64,000 nucleotides of DNA from an uncultured Eubacterium sp. GTDB lineage: Bacteria > Bacillota > Clostridia > Peptostreptococcales > Anaerovoracaceae. The translations under genes and the position numbers were made by a program. The stretch is taken from positions 1 through 64,000 of the forward strand of contig CALCFD010000055.1 in assembly GCA_937900695.1 (NCBI GenBank), written 5' to 3'. Shown here piece after piece: positions 1 through 8,433 of the stretch; the first letter of the stretch is position 1, and every line of letters starts with the position of its first letter. The notes beneath the pieces were generated by a model. It was not told the origin of the DNA, did not search any database, and saw only the letters and a list, made by a program, of their open reading frames with translations.

Positions 1-54
1 GTGACTCACCAAAAAATCATGAGTCACACAAACGTGGCGAAGCCACCTTTTTTA
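1..54 (+). terminator. Hairpins and probable terminator ahead of tgt
   Basis: Positions 1-8 and 20-27 form a perfect 8-base inverted repeat (GTGACTCA / TGAGTCAC). A second hairpin, GTGGC-GAA-GCCAC at 34-46, is followed by C and six T (48-53), which is a short intrinsic terminator. It probably ends whatever lies upstream of the window. The stem is only 5 pairs, so confidence is moderate. Confidence 0.5.
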
Positions 55-149
55 TGTAAATCTTGCAAATATAAAGATATTAATATATAATTTGTTAGTT
101 AATTACATAACGTGGAAGTTTATTTATATAAAAATAGAAAGGGTATATT

Positions 150-1271
150 ATGCCAGCAGTAACATACGAATTAATAAAAAAAGATGCCCATTGTAAGGCA
201 AGAAGAGGTGTTGTGACTACCCCTCATGGAACTATACAGACTCCTGTATTTATGCCTGTTGGAACAGCTGCTACAGTTAAGGCTATGAGACCAGAACAGG
301 TAGAAGAGCTAGGAGCTGAAATAATCTTAAGTAATACATATCATTTATACTTAAGACCTGGTCATGAAATTGTTAAAGAGGCAGGTGGCTTACATAAGTT
401 TATGAACTGGAATAAGCCGATTTTAACTGATAGTGGTGGTTTTCAGGTATTTAGTTTAGGTGATTTAAGAAAGATTACAGAAGAAGGCGTAGAGTTTAGA
501 TCATTTATTGATGGTTCTAAGCATATGTTAACTCCTGAAAAATCTATTGAGGTACAGACTGCTTTAGGATCAGATATTATGATGGCATTTGATGAGTGTG
601 CTCCTTATCCTGCTGATAGAGAATATGTTAAAAATTCACTAGAACGTACTACACGTTGGTTAAAGAGATGCAAAGAGGCTCATAAAAATACAGAAAAACA
701 AGCATTATTTGGTATTATGCAAGGTGGTATGTATCAGGATTTAAGAAAGCAGAGTGCAGAAGAAATAGTTGAGCTTGATTTACCAGGATATGCTATTGGT
801 GGGCTTAGCGTAGGTGAGCCTAAAGAAGAAATGTGCGAAGTACTTGATTACTGTGTAGATTACTTACCTGAAAATAAGCCAAGATATCTTATGGGTGTTG
901 GAACACCTGATTATTTATTTGAAGGCGTTGAGCGTGGGATTGACATGTTTGATTGTGTTCTTCCTACACGTATTGCGAGAAATGGCACAGCTATGACTAG
1001 TCACGGTAAGGTAAATATTAAAAATGCAAAATACGAAAGAGATTTTACACCTTTAGATCCAGAGTGTGATTGTTATACTTGTAGAAATTATTCGAAGGCT
1101 TACATTAGACATTTATTTAAGTCAAATGAGATTATGTCTTCTATGCTTCTTTCAAATCATAATTTACATTTCCTAGTAAATACTATGAAAAATATAAGAA
1201 AAGCAATAGAAGAAGATAGATTTTTAGAATACAAAATGGAATTTTATAGAAAGTATGGGTATATAAAGTAA
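150..1271 (+). CDS. tgt: tRNA-guanine(34) transglycosylase (queuine tRNA-ribosyltransferase)
   Basis: Tgt exchanges guanine 34 in the anticodon of GUN tRNAs for the queuosine precursor preQ1. The 373-residue protein has the usual length of bacterial Tgt. The general-base aspartate D94 lies in TDSGGFQVFS and the nucleophile D268 in FDCVLPTRIARNG. The zinc site is C306, C308, C311 and H337 (CDCYTC plus a downstream His). A GAAAGGG ribosome binding site at 137-143 sits six bases before the ATG. The next gene begins at the base after the stop codon, so the two are co-transcribed. No queA or preQ1 synthesis gene is in the window. Confidence 0.96.
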   Translation: MPAVTYELIKKDAHCKARRGVVTTPHGTIQTPVFMPVGTAATVKAMRPEQVEELGAEIILSNTYHLYLRPGHEIVKEAGGLHKFMNWNKPILTDSGGFQVFSLGDLRKITEEGVEFRSFIDGSKHMLTPEKSIEVQTALGSDIMMAFDECAPYPADREYVKNSLERTTRWLKRCKEAHKNTEKQALFGIMQGGMYQDLRKQSAEEIVELDLPGYAIGGLSVGEPKEEMCEVLDYCVDYLPENKPRYLMGVGTPDYLFEGVERGIDMFDCVLPTRIARNGTAMTSHGKVNIKNAKYERDFTPLDPECDCYTCRNYSKAYIRHLFKSNEIMSSMLLSNHNLHFLVNTMKNIRKAIEEDRFLEYKMEFYRKYGYIK

Positions 1272-2450
1272 ATGAAGAACAATTATGAACAGATGGATAT
1301 CTGCGTACATAATGACTTTTGTGGAGGCTGTATTCACCAAGGAATAGATTATGAGACGCAGTTAATAAATAAAGAAAAGGAATTGTATAAGCTAGTTGAA
1401 GCTAAAAAGCTTAAGATTGATAGAATTGATAAAATACAAGGAAGTCCTAAACAGTATAGATACAGAAATAAGATGGAATATACTTTTGGCGACATGGTAA
1501 AGGATGGCCCTATGACTCTTGGAATGCATAAAAAAGGTCATTACATGTCAATAGTTACTGTTGACCATTGTCAGCTAGTACATGATGATTTTAATAAAAT
1601 ACTAAGAGGAACTTTGGATTTTGCTAATGATAAAGGTTACTCCCACTATCATAAAAAGAGCCATAGCGGTATGCTTAGACATCTTATTGTAAGAATGGGT
1701 GTGCGAACTAATGAGCTTCTTATTAATATAGTGACTTCTAGTGAAGAGGGCTTTGATGAAGAAGCTTACGTTAAGATGTTAAAGCAACTACCTCTTGAAA
1801 ATAATATTGTAGGAATTTTAAGAACTATAAACGATAATATTGCAGATGCAGTTAAGTGTGAAGAACTACGTGTTTTAGATGGTAGAGACTATTATATGGA
1901 TGAAATATTAGGTCTTAAATTTAAAGTTAGTGCATTTTCTTTTTTCCAAACAAATATTGCTGCAGTTGAAAATTTGTATAAAGAAGCAATAAATCTAATA
2001 GATGACTTTGAAGGTAAAACAGTATTCGACCTATTTTGTGGTACAGGTACTATCACTCAGGCTGTTGCCTCCAAAGCTAAGAAGGCTGTTGGCGTAGAAC
2101 TTGTTTTAGAAGCGGTAGAAGCAGCTAAAGAAAATGCAAAGCTTAATAATCTTGATAACTGTCAGTTTATTGCAGGTGATGTATTTAAGGTTTTAGATGA
2201 GATAGAAAGTAAACCTGATGTGATTATTGTGGATCCACCAAGAATGGGTATTGAACCTAAAGCTTTAGATAAAATTATTAAATATGGAGTTGATCAAATA
2301 GTTTATGTTTCATGTAACCCTAAAACTTTGATAGAAAATCTATATTATATGGAATATCATGGATACAAGGTTAAATACTTAAAGCCATTTGATAATTTTC
2401 CAAATACTAAACATGCAGAGGCTATAACTCTACTTGAAAAAGAGAGTTAA
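1272..2450 (+). CDS. 23S rRNA (uracil-5)-methyltransferase, RlmD/RumA family
   Basis: This is an SAM-dependent m5U RNA methyltransferase of the TrmA/RlmD/RlmCD family. An N-terminal iron-sulfur type cysteine set is visible (C11, C17, C20 in ICVHNDFCGGC, plus VDHCQ near residue 97). The SAM-binding motif VFDLFCGTGTITQ is near residue 255, followed by DPPRMG and the catalytic cysteine motif YVSCNPKTL. The N-terminal TRAM domain of many paralogues is not evident. The length (392) is slightly below RlmD of E. coli (433). The exact target uridine cannot be told from sequence. It starts immediately after the tgt stop codon, without a strong ribosome binding site, which suggests translational coupling. 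Confidence 0.88.
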   Translation: MKNNYEQMDICVHNDFCGGCIHQGIDYETQLINKEKELYKLVEAKKLKIDRIDKIQGSPKQYRYRNKMEYTFGDMVKDGPMTLGMHKKGHYMSIVTVDHCQLVHDDFNKILRGTLDFANDKGYSHYHKKSHSGMLRHLIVRMGVRTNELLINIVTSSEEGFDEEAYVKMLKQLPLENNIVGILRTINDNIADAVKCEELRVLDGRDYYMDEILGLKFKVSAFSFFQTNIAAVENLYKEAINLIDDFEGKTVFDLFCGTGTITQAVASKAKKAVGVELVLEAVEAAKENAKLNNLDNCQFIAGDVFKVLDEIESKPDVIIVDPPRMGIEPKALDKIIKYGVDQIVYVSCNPKTLIENLYYMEYHGYKVKYLKPFDNFPNTKHAEAITLLEKES

Positions 2451-2486
2451 TATAAATTAATCTATGAAAAGAATAAGGAGGAAAAA

Positions 2487-3251
2487 ATGAGAAAGTATGT
2501 ATCAGAATTTTTAGGTACTTTTATATTAGTATTTTGTGGATGTGGCAGTATGTTAGCGGCCAATTTTTTAATCGGAGCAATGGGTATGCCAATTCCTCTT
2601 GCTTTTACGACAATTACAATAGCACTAGCCTTTGGTTTGACTACAACAATGTTATATTATCTTCTTAAGGAAGTTTCAGGAGCTCATTTAAATCCTGCAG
2701 TTTCTATAGCTGTTTTAATTAATGGAGGATTTGAAAGCAAAGGTTCATTTGTTGGATATGTGATAGCGCAGTTTGCAGGTTCGGCTATAGGTGCTTGCGC
2801 TTTATGGCTTATTACTGGTCAGCGTACATATTTAGGGCAAAATGGATATGGAGATCAAAGTTCTTTGTATATAGGCATGATTCCAGCTATTATTGTTGAA
2901 ATTATCATTACTATGATTTTTGTATTAGTATTTTTAAAGGTTAAAAATTCAAATAATGAAAATACCGCTGCTAAGAGCATTGTTTTAGGTATTGCTACAG
3001 CTGGTTTATATGCAATGGCGCTTCCATTTACAGGAGCTTCATTAAATCCAGCAAGAAGCTTTGGCCCAGCATTACTTTTACTTGGAGAAAATATTAAACA
3101 ATTGCCTGTTTTCATAATCGCTCCAATTGTAGGTGCAATTATTGCTGCTATCTTATATAATATTTTAATCGAAGGTAAAGCTTTTACTATGAAAAAGGAT
3201 ATAGTAAGAGAAGAAGTAGAAAAAGTAGAAGAAGTATTTGAAGAAGAATAA
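2487..3251 (+). CDS. MIP-family aquaporin / glycerol facilitator
   Basis: This is a membrane channel for water or small neutral solutes. The two half-helix signature motifs are present: HLNPAVS near residue 71 and SLNPARSFGPAL near residue 187. Six hydrophobic segments fit the MIP fold over residues 1-230. The C-terminus adds an acidic cytoplasmic tail (KVEEVFEEE). The Arg after the second NPA is kept. I cannot say whether water or glycerol is the substrate. An AAGGAGG ribosome binding site at 2475-2481 precedes the ATG. Confidence 0.92.
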   Translation: MRKYVSEFLGTFILVFCGCGSMLAANFLIGAMGMPIPLAFTTITIALAFGLTTTMLYYLLKEVSGAHLNPAVSIAVLINGGFESKGSFVGYVIAQFAGSAIGACALWLITGQRTYLGQNGYGDQSSLYIGMIPAIIVEIIITMIFVLVFLKVKNSNNENTAAKSIVLGIATAGLYAMALPFTGASLNPARSFGPALLLLGENIKQLPVFIIAPIVGAIIAAILYNILIEGKAFTMKKDIVREEVEKVEEVFEEE

Positions 3252-3264
3252 TCCGGAGGGCATT

Positions 3265-4680
3265 ATGAAGAAGTTTTTTGCTCTATTGCTAGCATTGACT
3301 TTAATTGTGGGAACTGTATCTTTGAGTTTAACCTCATGTGACACTACTCATCACGATCTTGCAGATCAAGTTAAGACAGATGTATACGACATGACTGAAA
3401 ACTTAAAAAGCGACTATACTGAAAGTAAAGATGATATTGAATTTGCAAAGAAGCTAAAAAAATATTGTGACGAGGTTGGTTTAAAAGCTGAAATTGTAAA
3501 TAAAGGCAATGTTATTGTCAACCTAAAAGCAACGAAGGGATTTGAAAAAACACAGTCTAATATTATTTTAGTTGAATTTAGTAAATCTAAATATAAAGAG
3601 AGTTGTCAGGCTATAGCCATGGCTATGGCAACAGCTAAAAATTCAACAGAACATGGTAAACTAAGATTAATATTTTCACCAAAAATTAATAATATGTCAG
3701 TAGGTGTAAAAGAATTAAATACATCTTATTTTAAGGCTGACAATATAATTAATCTTATTGATTGGGAAAAGACAGAAATGTTTAATGGGTCAGCAGAAAC
3801 TAAATCCTATGATATAAATAGTTCGTCTTATAAATCTTCACCAAAGGGAACATTAGCTTATAAAATTACTATAAAAAATCTTGCTAAGACTGATAGTGGA
3901 GATAGAACAAGCAAACATACTAATCCTATTATATTTATAAGTGATTTGTTGTCTTCTGCAAAATCTAGTGGACTTAATTTAGAAATTGCTAGTTTTACAT
4001 CAAAAGGTTCTTTAACAGAATATCCTACGGCTGCAGAGGCAGTAATAGTTGTAGATCAGAGCAGCGAAACAAAGATGGAAAATAGATTGGAAGGCGAAAA
4101 GGAAGATTTTCAGGATAAAAATAGAAAAAGAGATCCTGATGCTACTTTTGAATATGCTGTAACTAAAGTTCCAAGTAAAGTTTTAAATTATGATCAAACT
4201 TCTAATTTGCTATCACTTTTATATACACTAGAAGATGGTATATTTGCTACTACAGAAGAAGACTATGAAGGTGATATTTTAGGAATGTCAACAATTGCTA
4301 GTATAAAGCTTACAGATAATAGTGTAAATGTTAAGGTTATAGGTAGAAATATTGATAAAGATACTTCAAGTAATATGGATGTAACTTTTAAGACTACAGC
4401 TAATTTATCAGATTATTCTTGTAAGATAACTAATAGATATCCTTTGTGGAAACCGTTAGAAAATAATAGAATTGTAAAAGAAAACAAACTAAAGAAAGCT
4501 TTAGAATCTAATGGTATAGATCGAAAGGTTAAATATTTATTTAAAGAAAATTGTTGTTCTTTTGTCCAACAAAAAAATAAAAATATAAATATGATTTCTT
4601 TAGGAGTAAATGTAGAAGAAGGAAAAGAGTGCAGCATGGCACTAATTGACTACTTAAAGGAAGATATAAAAGAAAAATAA
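3265..4680 (+). CDS. Lipoprotein resembling an M20C (PepD-like) dipeptidase without metal ligands
   Basis: The 471-residue protein starts with a lipoprotein signal: a hydrophobic stretch ends in LSLTSC, with C25 as the lipidated residue. An AGGAGGG-like site at 3254-3260 selects this ATG. The rest follows the order of aminoacyl-histidine dipeptidases of family M20C: a lid-type segment (KITIKNLAKTDSGDRT), a dimerisation segment ending TAAEAVIVV, then YPLWKP and NMISLG near the C-terminus. The family's metal-binding motifs are not there. The HxD segment reads LVEFSKSKY, the DNGIG loop is missing before AIAMAMA, the DEETG segment reads SPKINNMS, and GGHSG reads KTDSG. I infer a surface-anchored, probably non-hydrolytic relative, perhaps a binding protein. 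A terminator follows. Confidence 0.7.
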   Translation: MKKFFALLLALTLIVGTVSLSLTSCDTTHHDLADQVKTDVYDMTENLKSDYTESKDDIEFAKKLKKYCDEVGLKAEIVNKGNVIVNLKATKGFEKTQSNIILVEFSKSKYKESCQAIAMAMATAKNSTEHGKLRLIFSPKINNMSVGVKELNTSYFKADNIINLIDWEKTEMFNGSAETKSYDINSSSYKSSPKGTLAYKITIKNLAKTDSGDRTSKHTNPIIFISDLLSSAKSSGLNLEIASFTSKGSLTEYPTAAEAVIVVDQSSETKMENRLEGEKEDFQDKNRKRDPDATFEYAVTKVPSKVLNYDQTSNLLSLLYTLEDGIFATTEEDYEGDILGMSTIASIKLTDNSVNVKVIGRNIDKDTSSNMDVTFKTTANLSDYSCKITNRYPLWKPLENNRIVKENKLKKALESNGIDRKVKYLFKENCCSFVQQKNKNINMISLGVNVEEGKECSMALIDYLKEDIKEK

Positions 4681-4690
4681 TAATTATTAT

Positions 4691-4722
4691 GCCCGATTAA
4701 TTAGTAAAATCGGGCATTTTAT
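4691..4722 (+). terminator. Rho-independent terminator after the M20C-like lipoprotein gene
   Basis: Perfect 8-pair stem GCCCGATT (4691-4698) and AATCGGGC (4708-4715) with a 9-base loop, followed by ATTTTAT. Confidence 0.85.
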
Positions 4723-4727
4723 ATCTA

Positions 4728-4755
4728 TTGACATTATACACATATAGGGTATAAT
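4728..4755 (+). promoter_or_regulatory. Consensus sigma-A type promoter of nrdDG
   Basis: TTGACA at 4728-4733 and TATAAT at 4750-4755, separated by 16 bases. Both hexamers match consensus. A 6-base inverted repeat (GTTGCC, 4762-4767; GGCAAC, 4774-4779) lies at the expected transcription start. Confidence 0.85.
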
Positions 4756-4775
4756 TAGATAGTTGCCAATTTAGG

Positions 4776-4791
4776 CAACAATATATAGTGT
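4776..4791 (+). promoter_or_regulatory. Candidate NrdR box upstream of nrdD
   Basis: CAACAATATATAGTGT matches the known NrdR box pattern (ACACWATATATWGTGT) at 14 of 16 positions. It lies just downstream of the promoter and upstream of a ribonucleotide reductase gene, where NrdR repression is expected. NrdR boxes are usually paired; I see no clear second copy. Confidence 0.65.
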
Positions 4792-4804
4792 AAAAGGAGT
4801 AAAA

Positions 4805-7156
4805 ATGGGACAGATTAAAGAAATCATCAAAAGAGATGGCAGACGAGTGCCATTTGACATAAATAAGATTGCTAAAGCGATATTTAAAGCTGCACAAGTT
4901 TTAGGTGGCAAGGACCAGGAAATGGCTGACTATCTAGCAAAACAAGTTGAATTGTATTTAACAGAAATGTGTCATAAAGAAACACCTACTGTTGAAGAAA
5001 TTCAAGATGCGGTAGAAAAAATTCTAATTGAAAACGGGCATGCCAGAACAGCAAAGGAATATATTTTGTATCGTGCTGATCGAACTCGTGTTAGAAATAT
5101 GAATACTAAACTTATGAAAATATATGAAGATTTAACTTTTAAGGATGCAGCTGAAAATGATATTAAAAGAGAAAATGCTAATATTGATGGTGATACTGCT
5201 ATGGGAACTATGCTTAAATATGGTTCGGAAGGGGCAAAACAGTTTTATGAAATGTTTGTTTTAAACCCTGCACATAGTAAAGCTCATATTGAGGGTGATA
5301 TTCATATTCATGATTTAGACTTTTTAACACTTACTACTACATGTTGTCAAATAGATTTAAGAAAATTATTTAAAGGTGGTTTTAGTACAGGCCATGGCTT
5401 TTTAAGAGAACCTAATGATATCGCATCTTATTCAGCGTTAGCTTGTATTGCTATACAGTCTAATCAAAATGATCAGCATGGTGGACAGTCTATACCATAT
5501 TTTGATTACTCCATGGCTATGGGAGTTAAAAAAACATTTAGAAAACTATATTGGACTAATATGGGCAAACTTATAGATATTATTACTGATAGTGAAGATA
5601 ATATCGATGTTATAAAAAAATTTGGTAAAAGGTTAGTTGATGAAAAGGATTTATATCCATTAATGGCAAATAATAATGAGTATTTAGAAGTTGAAAAAAA
5701 TTTCTTAAAGGAACTTTTACCTGATCAATCAGATAGTGATATAAAAAGACTACAAACGCGTTGTATGAAATATGCACATAAAGAAATTAAGAGGTCTACA
5801 TATCAAGCAATGGAAGCTTTTGTGCATAATCTAAATACTATGCACAGTAGAGCGGGTGCTCAGATACCATTTTCTTCTATCAATTATGGTACTGATACAT
5901 CACCAGAGGGTAGGCTAGTAACTGAATGTGTTCTTTTAGCTACAGAAGCAGGTCTTGGAAATGGAGAAACACCTATTTTCCCTATTCATATTTTTAAGAT
6001 TAAAGAGGGTGTAAATTATAATCCTGGTGAGCCGAATTATGATTTATTTAAGCTTGCATGTAGAGTTTCGGCTAAGAGATTATTTCCTAACTTCTCATTT
6101 ATTGATGCACCATTTAATTTACCTTACTATAAGGAAGGGGATCCTGATTCAGAAATTGCTTATATGGGATGCCGTACAAGGGTTATGGGAAATGAATATG
6201 ATAAAGAGCGTGAGATTGTAGGAGGCAGAGGTAACTTAAGCTTTACATCTATTAATTTACCGCGTATTGCCATTAAATCTCATGGCAATTTAGATTGGTT
6301 CTTTGAAGAATTAGATAGAAAACTAGATTTATGTATAGCTCAGCTAAACGAACGTTTTAAAATTCAGGCAGCAAAAAAGGTTAAGAATTATCCATTCCTA
6401 ATGGGACAAGGTATTTGGATTGATTCTGAAAACTTAAAATCAGAAGATAAGGTGGGAGAAGTATTAAAGCATGGTACCTTATCTGTTGGATTTATTGGCC
6501 TTGCCGAAACTCTAAAAGCACTTTTAGGAGTTCATCATGGTGAAAGCAAGGAGGCCCAAAATTTAGGTCTTGAGATTATAGGTTTTATGCGTAAAAAGAT
6601 GGATGATGAATCTAAGAAGACTGGATTGAATTATTCGCTTTTAGCTACTCCTGCAGAAGGACTTTCAGGTAGATTTGTAAAGATTGATAGAGAAAAATAT
6701 GGTGTGATAGAAGGTGTTACTGATAGGGAATATTATACAAACTCATTTCATGTCCCTGTTTATTATAACATTGGCGCTTTTGATAAGATTAAATTAGAAG
6801 CACCTTATCACGATTTAACAAATGGTGGTCATATTTCTTATGTGGAGCTTGATGGAGATCCACTAAAGAACTTAGAAGCTTTTGAACAGGTTGTTAGATG
6901 CATGAAGGAAAGTGGAATAGGTTATGGATCTATAAATCATCCAGTAGATAGAGATCCTGTTTGTGGGTACACAGGTATTATAGATAATCAATGTCCTTGC
7001 TGCGGTAGAGTAGAAGGTGATGATGAAGGTTTTGAACGTATTAGAAGAATTACTGGTTATTTGGTTGGCACTGTAGATAGATTTAATAATGCTAAGGCTG
7101 CAGAGGTTAAAGACAGAGTAAAACATAAGATTGGAGAGGACATTGAAGAACTCTAA
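4805..7156 (+). CDS. nrdD: Anaerobic (class III) ribonucleoside-triphosphate reductase
   Basis: NrdD makes deoxyribonucleotides under anoxia with a glycyl radical. An N-terminal ATP-cone (IIKRDGRRVPFDINKIAKAI, residues 5-95) gives allosteric control. The catalytic core contains MGCRTRVMG, whose C456 is the likely thiyl radical cysteine. The C-terminal cysteine motif VCGYTG...CPCCGR matches the zinc site of Gram-positive NrdD. The glycyl radical loop is RRITGYLVG with G751. The length of 783 residues is normal. An AAGGAG site precedes the ATG. The gene overlaps nrdG, which encodes its activase. A promoter and an NrdR-like box precede it. Confidence 0.97.
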   Translation: MGQIKEIIKRDGRRVPFDINKIAKAIFKAAQVLGGKDQEMADYLAKQVELYLTEMCHKETPTVEEIQDAVEKILIENGHARTAKEYILYRADRTRVRNMNTKLMKIYEDLTFKDAAENDIKRENANIDGDTAMGTMLKYGSEGAKQFYEMFVLNPAHSKAHIEGDIHIHDLDFLTLTTTCCQIDLRKLFKGGFSTGHGFLREPNDIASYSALACIAIQSNQNDQHGGQSIPYFDYSMAMGVKKTFRKLYWTNMGKLIDIITDSEDNIDVIKKFGKRLVDEKDLYPLMANNNEYLEVEKNFLKELLPDQSDSDIKRLQTRCMKYAHKEIKRSTYQAMEAFVHNLNTMHSRAGAQIPFSSINYGTDTSPEGRLVTECVLLATEAGLGNGETPIFPIHIFKIKEGVNYNPGEPNYDLFKLACRVSAKRLFPNFSFIDAPFNLPYYKEGDPDSEIAYMGCRTRVMGNEYDKEREIVGGRGNLSFTSINLPRIAIKSHGNLDWFFEELDRKLDLCIAQLNERFKIQAAKKVKNYPFLMGQGIWIDSENLKSEDKVGEVLKHGTLSVGFIGLAETLKALLGVHHGESKEAQNLGLEIIGFMRKKMDDESKKTGLNYSLLATPAEGLSGRFVKIDREKYGVIEGVTDREYYTNSFHVPVYYNIGAFDKIKLEAPYHDLTNGGHISYVELDGDPLKNLEAFEQVVRCMKESGIGYGSINHPVDRDPVCGYTGIIDNQCPCCGRVEGDDEGFERIRRITGYLVGTVDRFNNAKAAEVKDRVKHKIGEDIEEL

Positions 7157-7664
7157 TGAAAGTATAAGGTTAGCAGGAATAGTAAGAGAGTCAATAACAG
7201 ATGGGCCAGGGATAAGATTTACTATTTTTGTTCAAGGTTGTCCTCATCATTGTAAGCAATGTCATAATGAAGGCACATGGCCTTTTGATGGAGGAAAAGA
7301 TATATCACTTCAAAGACTCTTGGAGGAAATAGATAAAGATCCAATTTTAAAAGGAGTGACTTTTAGTGGTGGTGAGCCTATTTGTCAAAGTATGCAGTTG
7401 AAAAAACTAGCTAGGGAAATAAAGAAAAGAAAGTTGGATTTAGTTGTATTTACTGGCTATAGATATGAGCAATTAATTAAAGAAAGTAATTCTGATGTAT
7501 TGGAATTGCTTGAGTACACAGATTTGCTGATAGATGGTCCATTTGAAATTGAAAATAGAGATTTAACACTTAAATTCAGAGGAAGTAGAAATCAAAGAAT
7601 TATAGATATGAATAAAACTCGAAAATATAATAAATTAATACTTGCAAATGAATACATGGTGTGA
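7143..7664 (+). CDS. nrdG: Anaerobic ribonucleotide reductase activating protein (radical SAM)
   Basis: NrdG creates the glycyl radical on NrdD using SAM and a [4Fe-4S] cluster. The cluster motif CPHHCKQC (Cx3Cx2C) lies in the N-terminal third and is followed by FSGGEP, which contributes to SAM binding. No ATG is available near the start. I chose TTG at 7143 because GGAG at 7133-7136 lies six bases upstream; TTG at 7131 would add four residues. The gene overlaps the end of nrdD by 14 bases, which fits coupled translation of the two partners. Confidence 0.92.
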   Translation: MKNSNESIRLAGIVRESITDGPGIRFTIFVQGCPHHCKQCHNEGTWPFDGGKDISLQRLLEEIDKDPILKGVTFSGGEPICQSMQLKKLAREIKKRKLDLVVFTGYRYEQLIKESNSDVLELLEYTDLLIDGPFEIENRDLTLKFRGSRNQRIIDMNKTRKYNKLILANEYMV

Positions 7665-7737
7665 TAAAATAACTTTTGTTCGAGTGGAATTATGCTAAAT
7701 AAAGCTTAAGATAAGTAATGAAAAGGAGGTGCGGCAA

Positions 7738-7929
7738 ATGTCAAGAAAATGCGAAATTTGCGGTAAGGGACAGGTTTCTGGAAACAACGTTTCACATTCA
7801 AACAGACACACAAGAAGAAAGTGGAATGCAAATATCCAGACTGTAAGAATTGAAGAAAATGGCAGAGTTAGAAAGGCTAATGTATGCACAAGATGCATTA
7901 GATCAAATAAGATTAACCGCGCCAACTAA
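7738..7929 (+). CDS. rpmB: 50S ribosomal protein L28
   Basis: This 63-residue basic protein begins MSRKCEICGKGQVSGNNVSH and has the second cysteine pair VCTRC, giving the zinc-binding CxxC...CxxC form of bL28. The ATG at 7738 follows AAGGAGGTG with ideal spacing; an in-frame GTG nine bases upstream overlaps that site and is unlikely to be used. A strong terminator follows, so it appears to be a single-gene unit. Confidence 0.96.
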   Translation: MSRKCEICGKGQVSGNNVSHSNRHTRRKWNANIQTVRIEENGRVRKANVCTRCIRSNKINRAN

Positions 7930-7941
7930 TTATGACGATTA

Positions 7942-7975
7942 AAATTCTGCACATTTTGTGCAGAATTTTTATTTT
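7942..7975 (+). terminator. Rho-independent terminator after rpmB
   Basis: Perfect 11-pair stem AAATTCTGCAC (7942-7952) and GTGCAGAATTT (7958-7968), loop of five, then TTATTTT. Confidence 0.93.
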
Positions 7976-8022
7976 ATCAAAAAATATTGTATAATATATA
8001 TATGATATTTAAGGAGAGTTTT

Positions 8023-8433
8023 ATGGGAAGTGCATATAAAGAAATAAATGATTTCGGAAAAATTACTATAAGTGATAATGCTATAGCAGAGTTAGTAGTT
8101 TCTGAGATTAAGAATTATGATAGTAACTTATATATTACTAACAGCAAAGGTAAAAGAACATCTAAAGTGTATAAATCGGTTGGGGGATCATCTGCTACAA
8201 ATATTGATCTACAATATGAAAATGATAGTCTATTGATTAAAATATATTTAATAGTTAGATTTGGTATGAGTATCAAAAAAACGACAGATGAACTCATGGA
8301 GAATATAAGAAGTCAAATAAAGATGGCTACTGGACATAATCCTAAAGCTATCACTATCGTAGTTACTGGAGTTAAGTCAAAGAAGGTTGCAAGACGTAAT
8401 ATTGAGGTAACAAAAACTTATGATACTGAGTAA
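8023..8433 (+). CDS. Asp23/Gls24 (DUF322) family protein
   Basis: A 136-residue cytosolic protein of the Asp23/Gls24 envelope-stress family. The typical opening GKITISDNAIAELV is seen, followed by a beta-rich middle and an end with the helix-strand pattern KKTTDELMENIRSQI...ITIVVTGV. Paralogues in Firmicutes are linked to cell-envelope homeostasis; the molecular function is not settled. The start at 8023 follows AAGGAGAG at 8011-8018. A TATAAT at 7989-7994 gives a likely promoter just downstream of the rpmB terminator. It overlaps recG slightly, as the related gene does in many Firmicutes. Confidence 0.82.
   Translation: MGSAYKEINDFGKITISDNAIAELVVSEIKNYDSNLYITNSKGKRTSKVYKSVGGSSATNIDLQYENDSLLIKIYLIVRFGMSIKKTTDELMENIRSQIKMATGHNPKAITIVVTGVKSKKVARRNIEVTKTYDTE

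Noticed and set aside
1..27. Relation between the GTGACTCA repeat at the window start and the GTGAC/GTCAC words at 14882-14918
   Set aside because: The shared words are short and the surroundings do not align, so a dispersed repeat family is not supported.
4738..4753. Second NrdR box upstream of the clear one
   Set aside because: ACACATATAGGGTATA shares only the first half of the motif and its spacing to the clear box does not fit helical phasing.
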